Source: Bufo bufo | Lineage: Eukaryota; Chordata; Amphibia; Anura; Bufonidae | Length of the DNA: 64,000 nucleotides | NCBI RefSeq assembly: GCF_905171765.1 | Contig: NC_053398.1 | Location: forward strand, 52,264,338-52,328,337 | Reading direction: 5' to 3' | Shown: piece after piece, positions 21,570 through 33,600 of the stretch | Layout: each line of letters begins with the position of its first letter | Numbering within the stretch: position 1 is the first letter of the stretch | Program-made: the position numbers and the translations under genes | Notes under the pieces: generated by a model | What the model was told of the DNA's origin: nothing | The model's input: the letters and a program-made list of their open reading frames with translations, nothing else | The model's database searches: none

Positions 21570-23003
21570 CAGTCCTGATCAAAAGTTTAAGACCACTTGA
21601 AAAATGGCAAAAAATCATATTTAGCATGGCTGGATCTTAACAAGGTTCCAAGTAGAGCTTCAACATGCAACAAGAAGAAATGGGAGTGAGACAAAACATT
21701 TTTTGAGCATTCAATTTAATGAAAACAACAAATAAACTGAAACAGGCTGTTTTTCAGCTGATCAGAAGTTTAGGACCACACCTCCAAAAAAAAACTAAAC
21801 CCTCCCAAAACAGAAATCCAACTTCCAAACATGAACTCAGTAATGAGTAGCTCCTCCGTTATTGTTTATCACTTCCAAAATTTGTTTCGGCATGCTTGCT
21901 GCAAGCGTTTATGAGGGGAGTGGGAACATTTCTCCAAGTGGTGAAGATGGCCGCACGAAGGCCATCTACTGTCTGGAACTGTTTTTGTAAACTTCCCTTG
22001 CCATCCATCCCCAAAGGTTCTCAATTGGATTTAGATCAGGGGAACACGCAGGATGGGCCAAAAGAGTGATGTTATTCTCCTGGAAGAAGTCCCTTGTCCT
22101 GCGGGCATTGTGTACTGTAGCGTTGTCCTGTTGTAAAACCAAGTCGTTACCACACAGACGAGGGCCCTCAGTCATGAGGAATGCTCTCTGCAACATCTGG
22201 ACATAGCGAGCGGCCGTTTGACGCCCCTGCACTTCCTGAAGCTCCATTGTTCCACTGAAGGAATAAGCACCCCAGACCATTATGGCGCCCCCTCCACTGT
22301 GGCGCGTAGAAAACATCTCAGGTGGGATCTGCTTGTCATGCCAGTAACGTTGGAAACCATCAGGACCATCAAGGTTACATTTTTTCTCATCAGAGAATAA
22401 AACTTTCTTCCACCTTTGAATGTCCCATGTTTGGTGCTCTCTTGCAAAGTCCAAACGAGCAGTTCTGTGGCGTTCAAGGAGACGAGGTCTTTTGGGTAAT
22501 TTGGGTCGAGGATCGTCCAGTGTCTTGACGGACAGCCAATTGGATCCTCCGGCTCAGTGCTGATGAAATTTTTTTGGGTCTTCCACTTGACTTTTTTGTT
22601 CCATAACCCTCAGGATCATTTAAAATGACTGTCTTACTGCGTCCCACCTCAGCAGCGATGGCGCGCTGTGAGAGACCCTGCTTATGCAGTTCAACAACCC
22701 GACCACGTTCGAAAAGGGAGTTTTTTTGCATTTGCCATCACAACGTGTGACTACCTGACAGAAAATGACAATGAATCCACATCTTTGCACAGATTTGGCC
22801 TAAACTTTTGATCAGCTGAAAAACAGCCTGTTTCAGTTTATTCGTTGTTTTCATTAAATTGAATGCTCAAAAAATGTTTTGTCTCACTCCCATTTCTTCT
22901 TGTTGCATGTTGAAGCTCTACTTGGAACCTTGTTAAGGTCCAGCCATGCTAAATATGATTTTTTGCCATTTTTCAAGTGGTCTTAAACTTTTGATCAGGA
23001 CTG
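21570..23003 (-). mobile_element. Tc1-like transposon inserted in the palindromic MITE
   Basis: Terminal inverted repeats start CAGTCCTGATCAAAAGTTTA and are flanked by TA (21568-21569, 23004-23005). Long inverted arms of roughly 200 bp continue inward: 'ccaagtagagcttcaacatg' at about 21650 mirrors 22900-22930. The transposase lies on the minus strand. Confidence 0.95.
21930..22731 (-). pseudogene. Tc1-like transposase, frameshifted and internally deleted
   Basis: The N-terminal frame (22731 to 22474) starts MQKNSLFERGRVVELHKQGLSQRAIAAEVGRS, the first helix-turn-helix, then a GRPKK-type hook. The second frame (22454 to 21966) carries the catalytic region: [17 protein letters not shown], the [10 protein letters not shown] block, [12 protein letters not shown] and [15 protein letters not shown], so all three acidic catalytic positions are present. 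The two frames do not join cleanly and the second HTH is largely missing. A stop after EVYKNSSRQ and a shift cut off the last 40 or so residues, whose remains extend to about 21840. Not functional as it stands. Confidence 0.92.
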
Positions 23004-23607
23004 TAATAGCATTCTTAATACAGAATGCTAAGTAAATTAGGGATGGGGGGTTTAAAAAAAAGAATTAAACTCCCCTTATCCACTTGTTCACGCAGCCCGG
23101 CTTCTCTTCTGTCTTCTTTTTTGATGCCCAGGAGGAAAAGGACCTCTGGTGATGTCACTGCGCTCATCACATGGTCCATCAAATGATCCATGTGATGAGT
23201 GCAGTGACGTCACCACAGGTCCTTTTCCTCCTGGGCATCAAAGAAGAAGACAGAAGAGAAGCCGGGCTGCGCGAACAAGTGGATAAGATGAGTTTAATAA
23301 TATTTTTTATATTTTTTTTTACCCCTCCATCCCTAATTTACTATGCATTCTGTATTAAGAATGCTATTATTTTCCCTTATAACCATGTTATAAGGGAAAA
23401 TAATAAAATCTACACAACACCTAACCCAAACCCGAACTTCTGGGAAGAAGTTCGGGTTTGGGTACCAAACATGCCGATTTTTTTCTCACACGCGTGCAAA
23501 ACGCATTAAAACGCTTTGCACTCGCGCTGAAAAATCGTGCATTTTCCCGCGACGCACCCGCATCTTATCCGGCCCTGACACGCGACGCCCGTGTGAAAGA
23601 TGCCTAA

Positions 23608-24746
23608 CACATTAACTCTTAGTTCCCTTAGGGGGCTACAACATGTTCCATAGACCACAATAGAATACTATAGAGGACTATGAGATTCTCACAATCTGCC
23701 TGTTGAGCCGTGCCTTAACCATGTCAGGCCTGAAAGCCTTCAGAAGGCCTGTCATGGCAACCGATTGGAACCCTGAGATTTTACTGCAGAGGGAGACTTT
23801 CCCTTTGCCTAACCTCACAGATGCAACGATCCAGATTGACCACAGCATCTGAGGAGTTAAATAAACGAGTTCGGCATCATCGCCGATCCTGGTCATTGCA
23901 GCAGGATGCCAACTGTAGCCTGTTCCATACAACTCCGGCACACTAATGCCATATGTGTATGGCATTAAGGGGTTAAAAAGTTTAGTTGGGACCAGTTTCC
24001 GCACTACACCCCGCCAGCTATAGAGCCTCTGTGGATGTGAAGATGGTTTATGGCTTGATCTCTGTGCATATACAATGGTGGAACTTTTACTATTCTAGTT
24101 TATAAATGCATAGAGATTAGGCCATATACTACCACCAAACATCTTTTGTTTTAAGTGCAGAAACCCGTATAGAATTAAAAAAACATTGCTCATGCTTTAA
24201 ATGTCCCACCAATCCAGTCTCCATGGGTCCTGCAGAGATGACATCATGTCAGGGCCGGTTTTAGACAAAGTGTGACCCTGGGCAAAATTGAAAGTGGGGC
24301 CCCAAATCCTGAAATATTGGACCAGAAGTCTGACAAGACTTTGTAGGCACAGACAGCGGTTGCAACCACAGCACCTCTTTGGGTATTTTCTGTGCTTAAA
24401 AAAACCTAATGCAGAATCTGCATCAGTGTTTTTTTTTATGTGTTTTTTTCTGACTAATTTTATAAAACACTTTTTGATGCACTTTTGACGTGGACTTTTA
24501 TGCCTTCTCATTTTCAATGGGAATTCTGGACATGGACTCCGCGTTATGAATGGCCAGGGCACTTCTGTTTTTTCATGGTGCAGTTTATAAAACCACAAGC
24601 TGAAAAAAAGTTTCCCATCCGGGGCCCTGAAGTGAAAGCCGAGTGTGCATGCATGGTCATCCTCCATTATGCTATGAGTGTTCTGATAATAGCTGATCAC
24701 TGGCTCTGCTATTTTTCCATAACAGTAAATGGAGATAATGCTGTGC
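23608..24746. other. Non-coding stretch
   Basis: No supported gene. A hairpin-rich part at 23690-23970 ends 'tggcattaaggggttaaa', which resembles the start of the hairpin-array element at 17621 read on the other strand. The 185-codon minus frame at 24197-24754 has no motif I recognise. Confidence 0.45.
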
Positions 24747-24754
24747 ATGCACAC

Positions 24755-25440
24755 TGTTATGGGGGATCTGTGGAGAACACAATTTTATGGAGGATCTGTG
24801 GACGACACACTGTTATGGAGGATCTGTGGACGACACACTGTTATGGGGGGGACCTGTGGACGACACACTGTTATGGGGGGGACCTGTGGACGACACACTG
24901 TTATGGGGGGGACCTGTGGACGACACACTGTTATGGGGGGGACCTGTGGACGACACACTGTTATGGGGGGGACCTGTGGACGACACACTGTTATGGGGGG
25001 GACCTGTGGACGACACACTGTTATGGGGGGGACCTGTGGACGACACACTGTTATGGGGGGGACCTGTGGACGACACACTGTTATGGGGGGGACCTGTGGA
25101 CGACACACTGTTATGGGGGGGACCTGTGGACGACACACTGTTATGGGGGGGACCTGTGGACGACACACTGTTATGGGGGGGACCTGTGGACGACACACTG
25201 TTATGGGGGGGACCTGTGGACGACACACTGTTATGGGGGGGACCTGTGGACGACACACTGTTATGGGGGGGACCTGTGGCCGACACACTGTTATGGGGGG
25301 GACCTGTGGACGACACACTGTTATGGGGGGGACCTGTGGCCGACACACTGTTATGGGGGGGACCTGTGGCCGACACACTGTTATGGGGGGGACCTGTGGC
25401 CGACACACTGTTATGGGGGGGACCTGTGGCCGACACAGGT
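24755..25440. repeat. 30-bp minisatellite, about 20 regular units plus 3 variant 28-bp units
   Basis: From 24841 to 25440 the unit 'gacctgtggMcgacacactg' plus 'ttatgggggg' repeats 20 times at exactly 30 bp; three 28-bp relatives precede it. An A-to-C change (gtggac to gtggcc) marks units 15, 17, 18, 19 and 20, so variants cluster at the 3' end. Because 30 is divisible by three and the unit lacks stops, three plus frames and at least two minus frames are open throughout. These are repeat artefacts (for example a DLWTTHCYGG decapeptide) and I do not call a gene. Confidence 0.97.
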
Positions 25441-25924
25441 TGGGCTGCATATTGTAGGTCAAGAAGACTTCTTATGGCTTTTGTCCTCAGTAGAGAAGTA
25501 GATAGATGAAATAAAGGCGCATCTTATCCCTTAATTTTGCTTAGTTTTAGTTATATTGCTCACTACTTGAATGTGTTATACATACAGTGCCTTGCAAAAG
25601 TATTCACCCCCTGGACTTTTTTAGTATTTTGTTACATTGCAGCCTTAAGTTCAATGTTTTTTTTTATCTGAATTTTATGTGATGGATCAGAACACAATAG
25701 TCTAAGTTGGTGAAGTGAAATGAGAAAAATATAGAAATAAAACTATTGTTTAGAAATAGAAATTGGCATGTGCGTATGTATTCATGCCCTTTGTTAGGAA
25801 GCCCATAAAAAGCTCTGGTGCAACCAATTACCTTCAAAAGTCACATAATTAGTGACATGATGTCCACCTGTGTGCAATCTAAGTGTCACATGTTCTGTCA
25901 TTACATATACACACCTTTTTTGAA

Positions 25925-26117
25925 ATTCGGAATGGATGCGGACAGCACACAGTGTGCTGTCCGCATCCGCGGAGCGCGGCCCCGATCTTCGGGTCTGCAG
26001 CTCCGCAAAAGATAGAACATGTCCTATTCTTGTCCGCAGCTGCGGACAAGAATAGGCATTTCTATAGGGGTGCCGGGTAGGTGTGTTGCAACACACCACG
26101 GACGTGTGAATGGAGCC
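25925..26117. mobile_element. Harbinger-like MITE fragment inside the Tc1
   Basis: The right end CGTGTGAATGGAGCC|TAA fits the MITE class, and 'tgcggacagcacacagtgtgctgtccgca' in part matches the interior of 10700-11026. The left end is missing, so it was truncated together with the transposase 5' half or arrived in a deletion. Confidence 0.7.
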
Positions 26118-26120
26118 TAA

Positions 26121-26777
26121 CTTTCAGCTAAAAACAAAAAGGCACGTTGTGAGTTTGCGAAAAGGCATGTGGGAGACTCCCAAAATGTATGGAGGAAGGT
26201 GCTCTGGTCTGATGAGACTAAAACTGAACTTTTTAGCCATCAAAGAAAAAGCTATGTCTGGAGCAAACCTAACACGTCACATCACCCAAAGAACCACCAT
26301 CCCCACAGTGAAACATAGTGGTGGCAGCATCATGCTGTGGGGATGTTTTTCAGCATCCGGGACTGGGAAACTGGTCAGATTGAGGCAAAGATGGATGGGG
26401 CTAAATACAGGGATATTCTTCAGCAAAACCAGTCCCACTCTGTGCGTGATTTGAGGCTAGGACGGAGGTTCACCTTCCAGCAGGACCATGACCCCAAACA
26501 CACCGGTAAAGCAACACTTGGGTGGTTTAAGGGGAAACATGTAAATGTGTTGGAATGGCCTAGTCAAAACCCAGATCTGAATCTAATAGAAAATCTGTGG
26601 TCAGACTTAAAGATTGCTGTTCACAAGCGCAAACCATCCAACTGGAAGGAGCTGGAGCAGTTTTACAAGGAGAAATGGGCAAAAATCCCAGTGGTAAGAT
26701 GTGGCAAGCTCATAGAGACTTATCCAAAGCGACTTGGAGCTGTGATTGCCGCAAAAGGTGGCTCTAGAAAGTATTGA
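26121..26777 (+). pseudogene. Tc1-like transposase, C-terminal half only
   Basis: The reading begins within the transposase and switches frame near 26340. Recognisable blocks are a remnant of the first catalytic region (an [15 protein letters not shown] stretch, frame-shifted), the IMLWGCFS block, FQQDHDPKHT with the second Asp, and NPDLNLIENLWSDLK with the third acidic position. It ends with AAKGGSRKY and a stop. The HTH region is absent. Confidence 0.9.
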
Positions 26778-27301
26778 CTGTAGGTGGGTGAATAGTTATG
26801 CACATTGACTTTTTCTTTTATTTTGTCCTATTTGTTGTTTTCTTCACAATAAAAAAATTATAAAAATATCTTCAAAGTTGTGGGCATGTTCTGTAAATTA
26901 AATGATACAAATCCTCAAACAATCCATGTTAATTCCAGGTTGTTTGGCACCAAAATACAAAAAAAGTCAAGGGGGGGGGGGGTGAATGCTTTTGCAAGGC
27001 ACTGTATATGTTTTTAATCAAAGAGTACAGCCCAGAAGTGAGGCAGCATGTAGCCAAGCCATGCCCATCCATGGCAAGCAGTGGGGTACCCCGCACAACA
27101 AGTATGGGCTATTAATTGTGATTTTGTATAGATATTTCAGTTTGTAATATACTATATTTAGGCTTCTTACACACATGAAATCGTCACTGGTGTTTTTTCA
27201 CCAGTAAAAAAACAAACGCAAGTTTTTGGTGTGTTTTATTGTGGTGTTCTTTCTGTCTTTTTTTATTTTTTATTTTTTCTTCAGTGTGTATTACCACTAT
27301 C

Positions 27302-27607
27302 CTCCTAGAGGCTCCGTTCTCCCACCTCTGGCCGCGCCCTGCTACACTAGATTGACAGGGCCAGGCATTGTTGGTCTCCTACCTCTGGCCCTGTCTGCAG
27401 TGTAAATCTCACGCCGTTCAGTATTCGGCGCAGTGAGTGAAGGGCGCTCGGTGGTTGGCAGCTTCCTCATTGCGCCTGCGCCGAATACTGAACGGTGCGA
27501 GATCTACCTCCGGCCCTGTCTGCAGTGTAAAAGACCAACGGTGCCTGGCCCTGTCAATCTAATGTAGCAGGGCGCGGCCAGAGGTGGGAGAACGGAGCCT
27601 CTAGGAG
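27302..27607. repeat. Large inverted repeat (foldback), arms about 75 bp and longer with gaps
   Basis: The left arm (27302-27376, 'ctcctagaggctccgttctc' onward) is mirrored at 27531-27607. An inner pair ('cgttcagtattcggcgca' and its complement, near 27415 and 27480) extends the pairing. The loop is around 27430-27470. No coding potential. Confidence 0.85.
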
Positions 27608-28107
27608 CATTGGGCAACCGCCCCCTGCACCTAAAGGCTAATTAACATATTATGAAAGTTTGTTTTTCTTAATAACGGCGGCACGCAGTGAGATGGCACG
27701 AATATAGTTATGTTCAGCTGACATTAGCACATTGATAATGTTAGCCAGCTTAATACCCATTTTCAGGTGACAGAAACCCTTTAAAACAAAGTTTTGAGCG
27801 AATCGACTTTGGATCTACGATCTGTAGCTTAATTCTCTCATGTGACCAGAGTAGAGATCTAATGATACCAACCACAAAGGTAAAATAAAAGAATTTTACC
27901 AACTGAACGGCCTATAGAAATTTTAAAGGGCCAGTTTCTGGCTACTGTTGACCAGTATTCAGATGACTATATGGCACTTGATAATATAGCCTTTCTTGAT
28001 ATTCTGAGCCATTTTCTATATTTCATTAGTCAAGTTCCCTTGCTGGGCAACCCTTCTGTGCTGTTCACACAGAGGCCCTGTCCTGTGCAGACAGTGGGTG
28101 CAATGTA

Positions 28108-29661
28108 CAGTCGTGGCCGAAAGTTTTGAGAATTATATAAATATTGGAAATTGGTAAAGTTGCTGCTTAAGTTTTTATAATAGCAATTTGCATATACTCC
28201 AGAATGTTATGAAGAGTGATCAGATGAATTGCATAGTCCTTCTTTGCCATGAAAATTAACTTAATCCCAAAAAAACCTTTCCACTGCATTTCATTGCTGT
28301 CATTAAAGGACCTGCTGAGATCATTTCAGTAATCGTCTTGTTAACTCAGGTGAGAATGTTGACGAGCACAAGGCTGGAGATCATTATGTCGGGCTGATTG
28401 GGTTATAATGGCAGACTTGACATGTTAAAAGGAGGGTGATGCTTGAAATCATTTTTCTTCCATTGTTAACCATGGTGACCTGCAAAGAAACGCGTGCAGC
28501 CATCATTGCGTTGCATAAAAATGGCTTCACAGGCAAGGATATTGTGGCTACTAAGATTGCACCTCAATCAACAATTTATAGGATCATCAAGAACTTCAAG
28601 GAAAGAGGTTCAATTCTTGTTAAGAAGGCTTCAGGGCGTCCAAGAAAGTCCATCAAGCGCCAGGATCATCTCCTAAAGAGTATTCAGCTGCGGGATCGGA
28701 GTGCCACCAGTGCAGAGCTTGCTCAGGAATGGCAGCAGACAGGTGTGAACGCATCTGCACGCACAGTGAGGAGAAGACTTTTAGAAGATGGCCTGGTGTC
28801 AAGAAGGGCAGCAAAGAAGCCACTTGTCTCCAAAAAAACATCGGGGACAGATTGATCTTCTGCAGAAAGTATCTTGAATGGACTGCTGAGGACTGGGGCA
28901 AAGTCATATTCTCCGATGAAGACTCTTTCCGATTGTTTGGGGCATCTGGAAAAAGGCTTGTCCGGAGAAGAAAAGGTGAGCGCTACCATCAGTCCTGTGT
29001 CATGCCAACAGTAAAGCATCCTGAGATCATTCATGTGTGGGGTTGTTTCTCATCCAAGGGAGTGGGCTCACTCACAATTTTGCCCAAAAACACAGTCATG
29101 AATAAAGAATGGTACCAAAACACCCTCCAACAGCAACTTCTTCCAACAATCCAACAACAGTTTGGTGAAGAACAATGCATTTTCCAGCACGATGGAGCAC
29201 CGGGATAAGGTAAAAGTGATAACTAAGTGGCTCGGGGACCAAAACGTTGACATTTTGGGTCCATGGCCTGGAAACTCCCCAGATCTTAATCCCATTGAGA
29301 ACTTGTGGTCAATCCTCAAGAGGCGGGTGGACAAACAAAAACCCACTAATTCTGACAAACTCCAAGAAGTGATTATGAAAGAATGGGTTGCTATCAGTCA
29401 GGAATTGGCCCAGAAGTTGATTGAGAGCATGCCCAGTCGAATTGCAGAGGTCCTGAAAAAGAAGGGCCAACACTGCAAATACTGACTCTTTGCATAAATG
29501 TCATGCAATTGTCGATAAAAGCCTTTGAAACGTATGAAGTGAGTGTAATTATATTTCACTACATCACAGAAACAACTGAAACAAAGATCTAAAAGCAGTT
29601 TAGCAGCAAACTTTGTGAAAACTAATATTTGTGTCATTCTCAAAACTTTTGGCCACAACTG
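28108..29661 (+). mobile_element. Tc1-like transposon inside the T2-like element
   Basis: Ends CAGTCGTGGCCGAAAGTTTT and the complement of 'aaaacttttggccacaactg' are flanked by TA (28106-28107, 29662-29663). At 1.55 kb the copy has full length. Confidence 0.95.
28436..29485 (+). pseudogene. Tc1-like transposase with two frameshifts
   Basis: Frame 1 (28436-28855) has the N-terminal helix-turn-helix (KETRAAIIALHKNGFTGKDIV), the GRPRK hook and a second HTH (TSAELAQEW...SARTVRRRLLEDGL). Frame 2 (about 28810-29208) carries KVIFSDEDSFRLFG and HVWGCFS, then stops at QHDGAPG, just at the second catalytic Asp. Frame 3 (about 29205-29485) resumes with [33 protein letters not shown] and ends GQHCKY. The second break looks like a deletion of a few bases. 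All domains are present, so the copy is recent but inactive. Confidence 0.93.
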
Positions 29662-29879
29662 TACTTGAATGGAGGAGACTGAGTGCTTTGCCTGATCATA
29701 TGACTTTCCATCGGCAGCCATTTTATGGACGGACCTTAGTGCAGACAGCACAACAGACTTGGCCAAGAAGGGGGCATACTTAATGAAATATAGAAATTGG
29801 CACGGAATATCAAAGGCTATGTTAGCGTTATATAGTCATCTTACAAACACAGTAGGCAGAAATTGCCCAACCCCTTTAA

Positions 29880-30658
29880 TGACATTAGTAGAATAAAGCC
29901 ACCTTTCCACAGCATGGTATTGACACTACCCTACTTTACTTTAACACCCTCTACTAAGTTTTGGTTCCAGGTAGTTTGTTTTCCATTGTGGATATGGTAC
30001 CCCCCAGTGTAGCTGGTAGCAGTCTAGTGATGATTCTCTTGTTCTACTCACTAGTCAGCACTGTGGTTAACTGACCTTCATGTGCCAGGATCCCGGGTGT
30101 CTAACCCCTACCGATCAGATACTGATGACCTGTCCAGAGGATAGGTCATCAGTTAAAAAAATCCTGGAAAACCCTTTTAATGTACTTTGGGCAGTTTTGT
30201 TAAATAAAATGAGTTTAAAAATAGAATGTAAAAATCACATTCTTTTGCTTATTGTGTCTTTAATGCTAATTAAATAAATGTAATAAAATATCAATTATTG
30301 TACTACTGCGGTTTGCCACTTTCTGGTCCCAGACTTGACTTGCAGGAAATGGATTGGATTGTATGCTTGGCCATTTTCTGAAGAGGGTTAATATTGCAGA
30401 CAGTGACTGAGTGGGCAGTCCAAGCCATTTCCTACATGTTGAGTCCGAAACGAAAACGTGGCCAGGAGTTGGGACCAGAGCAGAGGCAGAACAGCAGCAA
30501 TGGGGGGGGGGGGGGGGGGGTGAATCGGTGTGTAATGATTATTTGCTTTTTTAAATTCATTCAACCCGTTTTTTAAATAAAATTATTTCCCCAGAAACCC
30601 CTTTTAAGCCTGCAAAGGTTTACATGTATGTTTTTCTTTTTTTTTTTATTTCTCTGTA
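29880..30658. other. Non-coding spacer with T2-like repeat ends
   Basis: T2-like pieces are at 30085-30182 (right end 'gaaaacccttttaa') and around 30590-30607 ('agaaaccccttttaa'). A homopolymer G run is near 30503-30520. A possible 5' exon of the THAP gene could lie here or further upstream, but none is recognisable. Confidence 0.5.
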
Positions 30659-30659
30659 G
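30640..30659 (+). promoter_or_regulatory. Splice acceptor before the THAP exon
   Basis: A T-rich tract is followed by 'tctctgtag|gcatctcatc', 11 bp before the THAP ATG. This implies at least one upstream non-coding exon. Confidence 0.7.
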
Positions 30660-30669
30660 GCATCTCATC

Positions 30670-33600
30670 ATGCCAAAATGTGTTGTGCATAGTTGTGTTT
30701 TCCGGTGGAAGAAGGGTCAACGTTCTGTAAATCTTCATTGTTTTCCAAAAGAACCTGAAAGAATCAAGCTTTGGCTGCAACAGACTGGACAATATGAGGG
30801 TAACATTGACAAAATGGTTGAAAGAGTATATCAAGGAAAAGTAAATGACACATTTAGAATGTGTTCATTACATTTCGCAAATGACAGTTACTACTACGAT
30901 GGTGATCGGAAACTTTTAAGGAAGGATGCTGTTCCTACTATTTTTGCTACGAATATGCCATCTACAGTATCAGCAAAATCAAGCTCTTCATGTGATCAAC
31001 ACTCCTATGCTGCCCCACCTGCTGATAGCAAGAAAACATCCAGCTCTGGTACAGTATGCACACGTTGGATTCCATTTCCAGTTCTTTCTAATGCATCCTC
31101 AGACACCACCATCCAACAAATGACTTTAGTTCCTGTGGTTACTCAGCGTGCCTTTCCTCAAGCATGCAGAACTAGTGAACAGTCTGATTCAAACAGCTCA
31201 TCACTAACTGTTCAACCATCTGCAACCACTACACGTGAAGACACGAAAAAAACGTCCTCTTCTGTTCTTTCAAATTCCAACTTGCCTTTGAATACCCAGC
31301 TCAGGCCAGAAGCTACATGCACAAGCACTAACACTCTGTCTTCCACCACAACTGCTTGTCCAGTAATATCCTTATCTTCAACATCAACTGGAAAAAATTG
31401 TGCATCGAGGACTGAGTCTTCCAACAAAACTCAGACGGCTCCACCGATCAGTATTCCTTTGTCTGTTGTTAGTGCAACACAGCCGTGCTCCATGACAGTT
31501 CTTCCAGTTTCTGGAACAGTGTCCTCTGTGACACAGAAGCCACCAACAACATCTGGTTTGCTACAAAAACCACCCTCTCTATCTGTTGTCCACATTCCAC
31601 TTAAAACATCTTCACAATCTGTAATTCCTGGTTGTCAGCCACCATCAAAGAAAAGAAAGCTGGAGGAAAATATTGTTTTCTTGGAGCACAGTGCTGCGTC
31701 CTCTTCTGTGCCAAGTGTATTACCTAGCCATTGTATGAGCCAAACCTCTAATACAGGTAATCTTTATTTTATATCAAGCAGCACATCAGCGGTTCAGCCA
31801 TCTTATCAGATTCAGAAACCTTTAATGGTTGACAAAGGTGTCAACACGGATTACTTCATAAATAAAAAAAGATACTGCATTGCCACTGACCCAGTGCATA
31901 GAAAAAGTGTACACACACAAACTAAAATATGTAAAAAACATAGTAAAATTATGTGCACATTAATACCTCCAAGAGAGCAAATTGATGACAGTGGTTCAGA
32001 CTCGACCATATCTCTTGCCAACCCAGAATACATGGGAGTTAGTGACTGCAGTCCTTCCAGGTCAAGTGACTGTGGCGATGATATATCTGAAGTTTTCAAA
32101 ACTGTTGATTTAGATGTTGTTAAAGTGGAAATCTCTTCAGATTGTGAAATGGATGTACATAAACGTCCTACTTCAGAAGTCCATATCAAAGAAGAAAATG
32201 AATTATCTGCAGGGCAAGCAGTTCTATCGTCAGGAGCTTTTAACAGTACATGTATATTACCAGATTTTGACACCCATACTATTAAAATAGAACCCAATAT
32301 AAAAACAGAATTCCCAATTTCTAGTTCTCCACAAAATATCACAAATTTCATATCAAAAAGTCCCAAAATTGAAAGGTTTTCACCCATTCCAACTTCATGG
32401 GAAACATCTGCCATACAGACTGATTTACTAGAAGACCTAAATGACTCCTCGTTCTATATCAATGAAATGAGTGAGGATGAAGATGAATCATTCTTACTTC
32501 CAAGTGATGCAGAAGATGAAGACGACATAAAACCTGTGTTCCAGGACTTGGATTCACCAGTGGAGAATCCTGTTGAAGAAGAAAAGTATATTGTTTTTGA
32601 ATCCTGTCTGAAAAAGCTGATAATGATGATCCCGTGTAGGTCAGAAACAAAGTGTATGTCACCACTTACACAATACAGAAAAGAAGCCATTGGATCTTAT
32701 TTGTCTATACAAGTTCGTTGCAGATCTGGTCATACAAGTTTACTATGGGAGAGCCAGCCAAGACATGGATATCAACCAATGGGAAATGTTCTGTTATCTG
32801 CCGCAGTGCTATTTAGCGGTTCAAGTTTTCTAAAATCCCAACATATGTTTAAATTGCTAAATTTGAAATCAATAGACAAAAGTACCTATTATAAAACTCA
32901 GTCTATGTACCTGTTTCCTACCATTAATCATCACTGGAAGGAGGAACAAAAAGCAGTCATACAAAGAGTCCAGGAAAGACCACTTTGCTTGGCAGGAGAT
33001 CAACAATTGGACAATCCTGGATTTTCTGCCAAGTACTCTATATACTCCATGATGGATGTGGCCAGCAAGAAAATTTGTTCATTTTCAGTACAGCCGGTTA
33101 CTTCACAAGTGACATTGGAGGGGCTTGAAAAAATAGGATTTCAGAAGTCTATGGGTGAGCTCCAAACTATGAATGCTGAAGTGGAAATGATTGTTACTGA
33201 CAGAAGTGTTGCTATTCAGGAACTTCTGAAGAACAATTATCCTGGTATCATTCATCAGTTAGATCTATGGCATCTATCCAAATCAGTTGGCAATGAAGTT
33301 TTAATCACAGCCAAACATAAAGACTGTGAAATCTTATATGAATGGGTGGAGGCAATCAGGAACCATATTTGGTGGAGTTCTTGCACTTGTTGTAAAAACC
33401 ATGATTTGTTAATTGAAAAATGGAAATCGGTTCTTCAGCATGTCACCAATGTTCATGAGTGGGGTGGTGATAGTGACTGTAAAGCGTGTCATCATCCACC
33501 TCTCCCAGAAGAAGTGGTGAACAGTGCAAACTGGTTGAAGAAAGACTCAACCGCCCATGAACAACTCAAAAAAATGGTAGAAAATACCAGTCTATTAAAG

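Larger units (their letters stand above)
21236..23604. mobile_element. Second long palindromic MITE, split by a Tc1
   Basis: The left part 21236-21569 and right part 23004-23604 together correspond to the 865-bp palindrome at 14939-15803 ('ttcccttataacatggttataaggg', 'tagcattcttaatacagaatgc', 'tccacttgttc.cgcagcc'). Ends GGCCTCCTTCACACGGGCG and CGTGTGAAAGATGCC are flanked by TAA (21233-21235 and 23605-23607). The right part has its own centre near 23180 with 'catcacatggtccatc' and the mirrored 'gatgagtgcagtgacgtcac'. Confidence 0.85.
25585..27004 (+). mobile_element. Tc1-like transposon with an embedded MITE fragment
   Basis: Ends CAGTGCCTTGCAAAAGTATT and complement are flanked by TA (25583-25584 and 27005-27006). 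The 5' half of the transposase is missing; in its place lies a MITE-type sequence at 25925-26117. The 3' half with the catalytic core remains. Confidence 0.93.
27923..29879. mobile_element. T2/Kolobok-like element hosting a Tc1
   Basis: The left end TTAAAGGGCCAGTTTCTG and the right end (complement TTAAAGGGGTTGGGCAATTTCTG) are inverted copies that stay similar for roughly 100 bp inward ('gatgactatat', 'atagcctttcttgatatt', 'tttctatatttcattaag'). The ends fit the TTAAAGGRR consensus described for Xenopus T2 MITEs. A Tc1 at 28108-29661 occupies the middle. The remaining host element is about 400 bp and non-coding. Confidence 0.75.

Noticed and set aside
24248..24629. Possible hAT element with 'cagggccgg' start and 'ccggggccctg' end
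   Set aside because: The inverted ends are short and the flanking 8-mers do not match, so the borders may be chance.
24197..24754. 185-codon minus-strand frame
   Set aside because: No recognisable domain, odd composition and overlap with the start of the minisatellite.
24485..25509. Long open frames (338, 242, 240 codons) on plus and similar ones on minus
   Set aside because: They consist almost wholly of the 30-bp minisatellite; the unit has no stop in several frames, so length is no evidence of coding.
30628..30669. Upstream extension of the THAP frame (MFFFFFLFLCRHLI)
   Set aside because: It is the polypyrimidine tract and acceptor of an intron read as protein; the THAP finger begins at the ATG at 30670.
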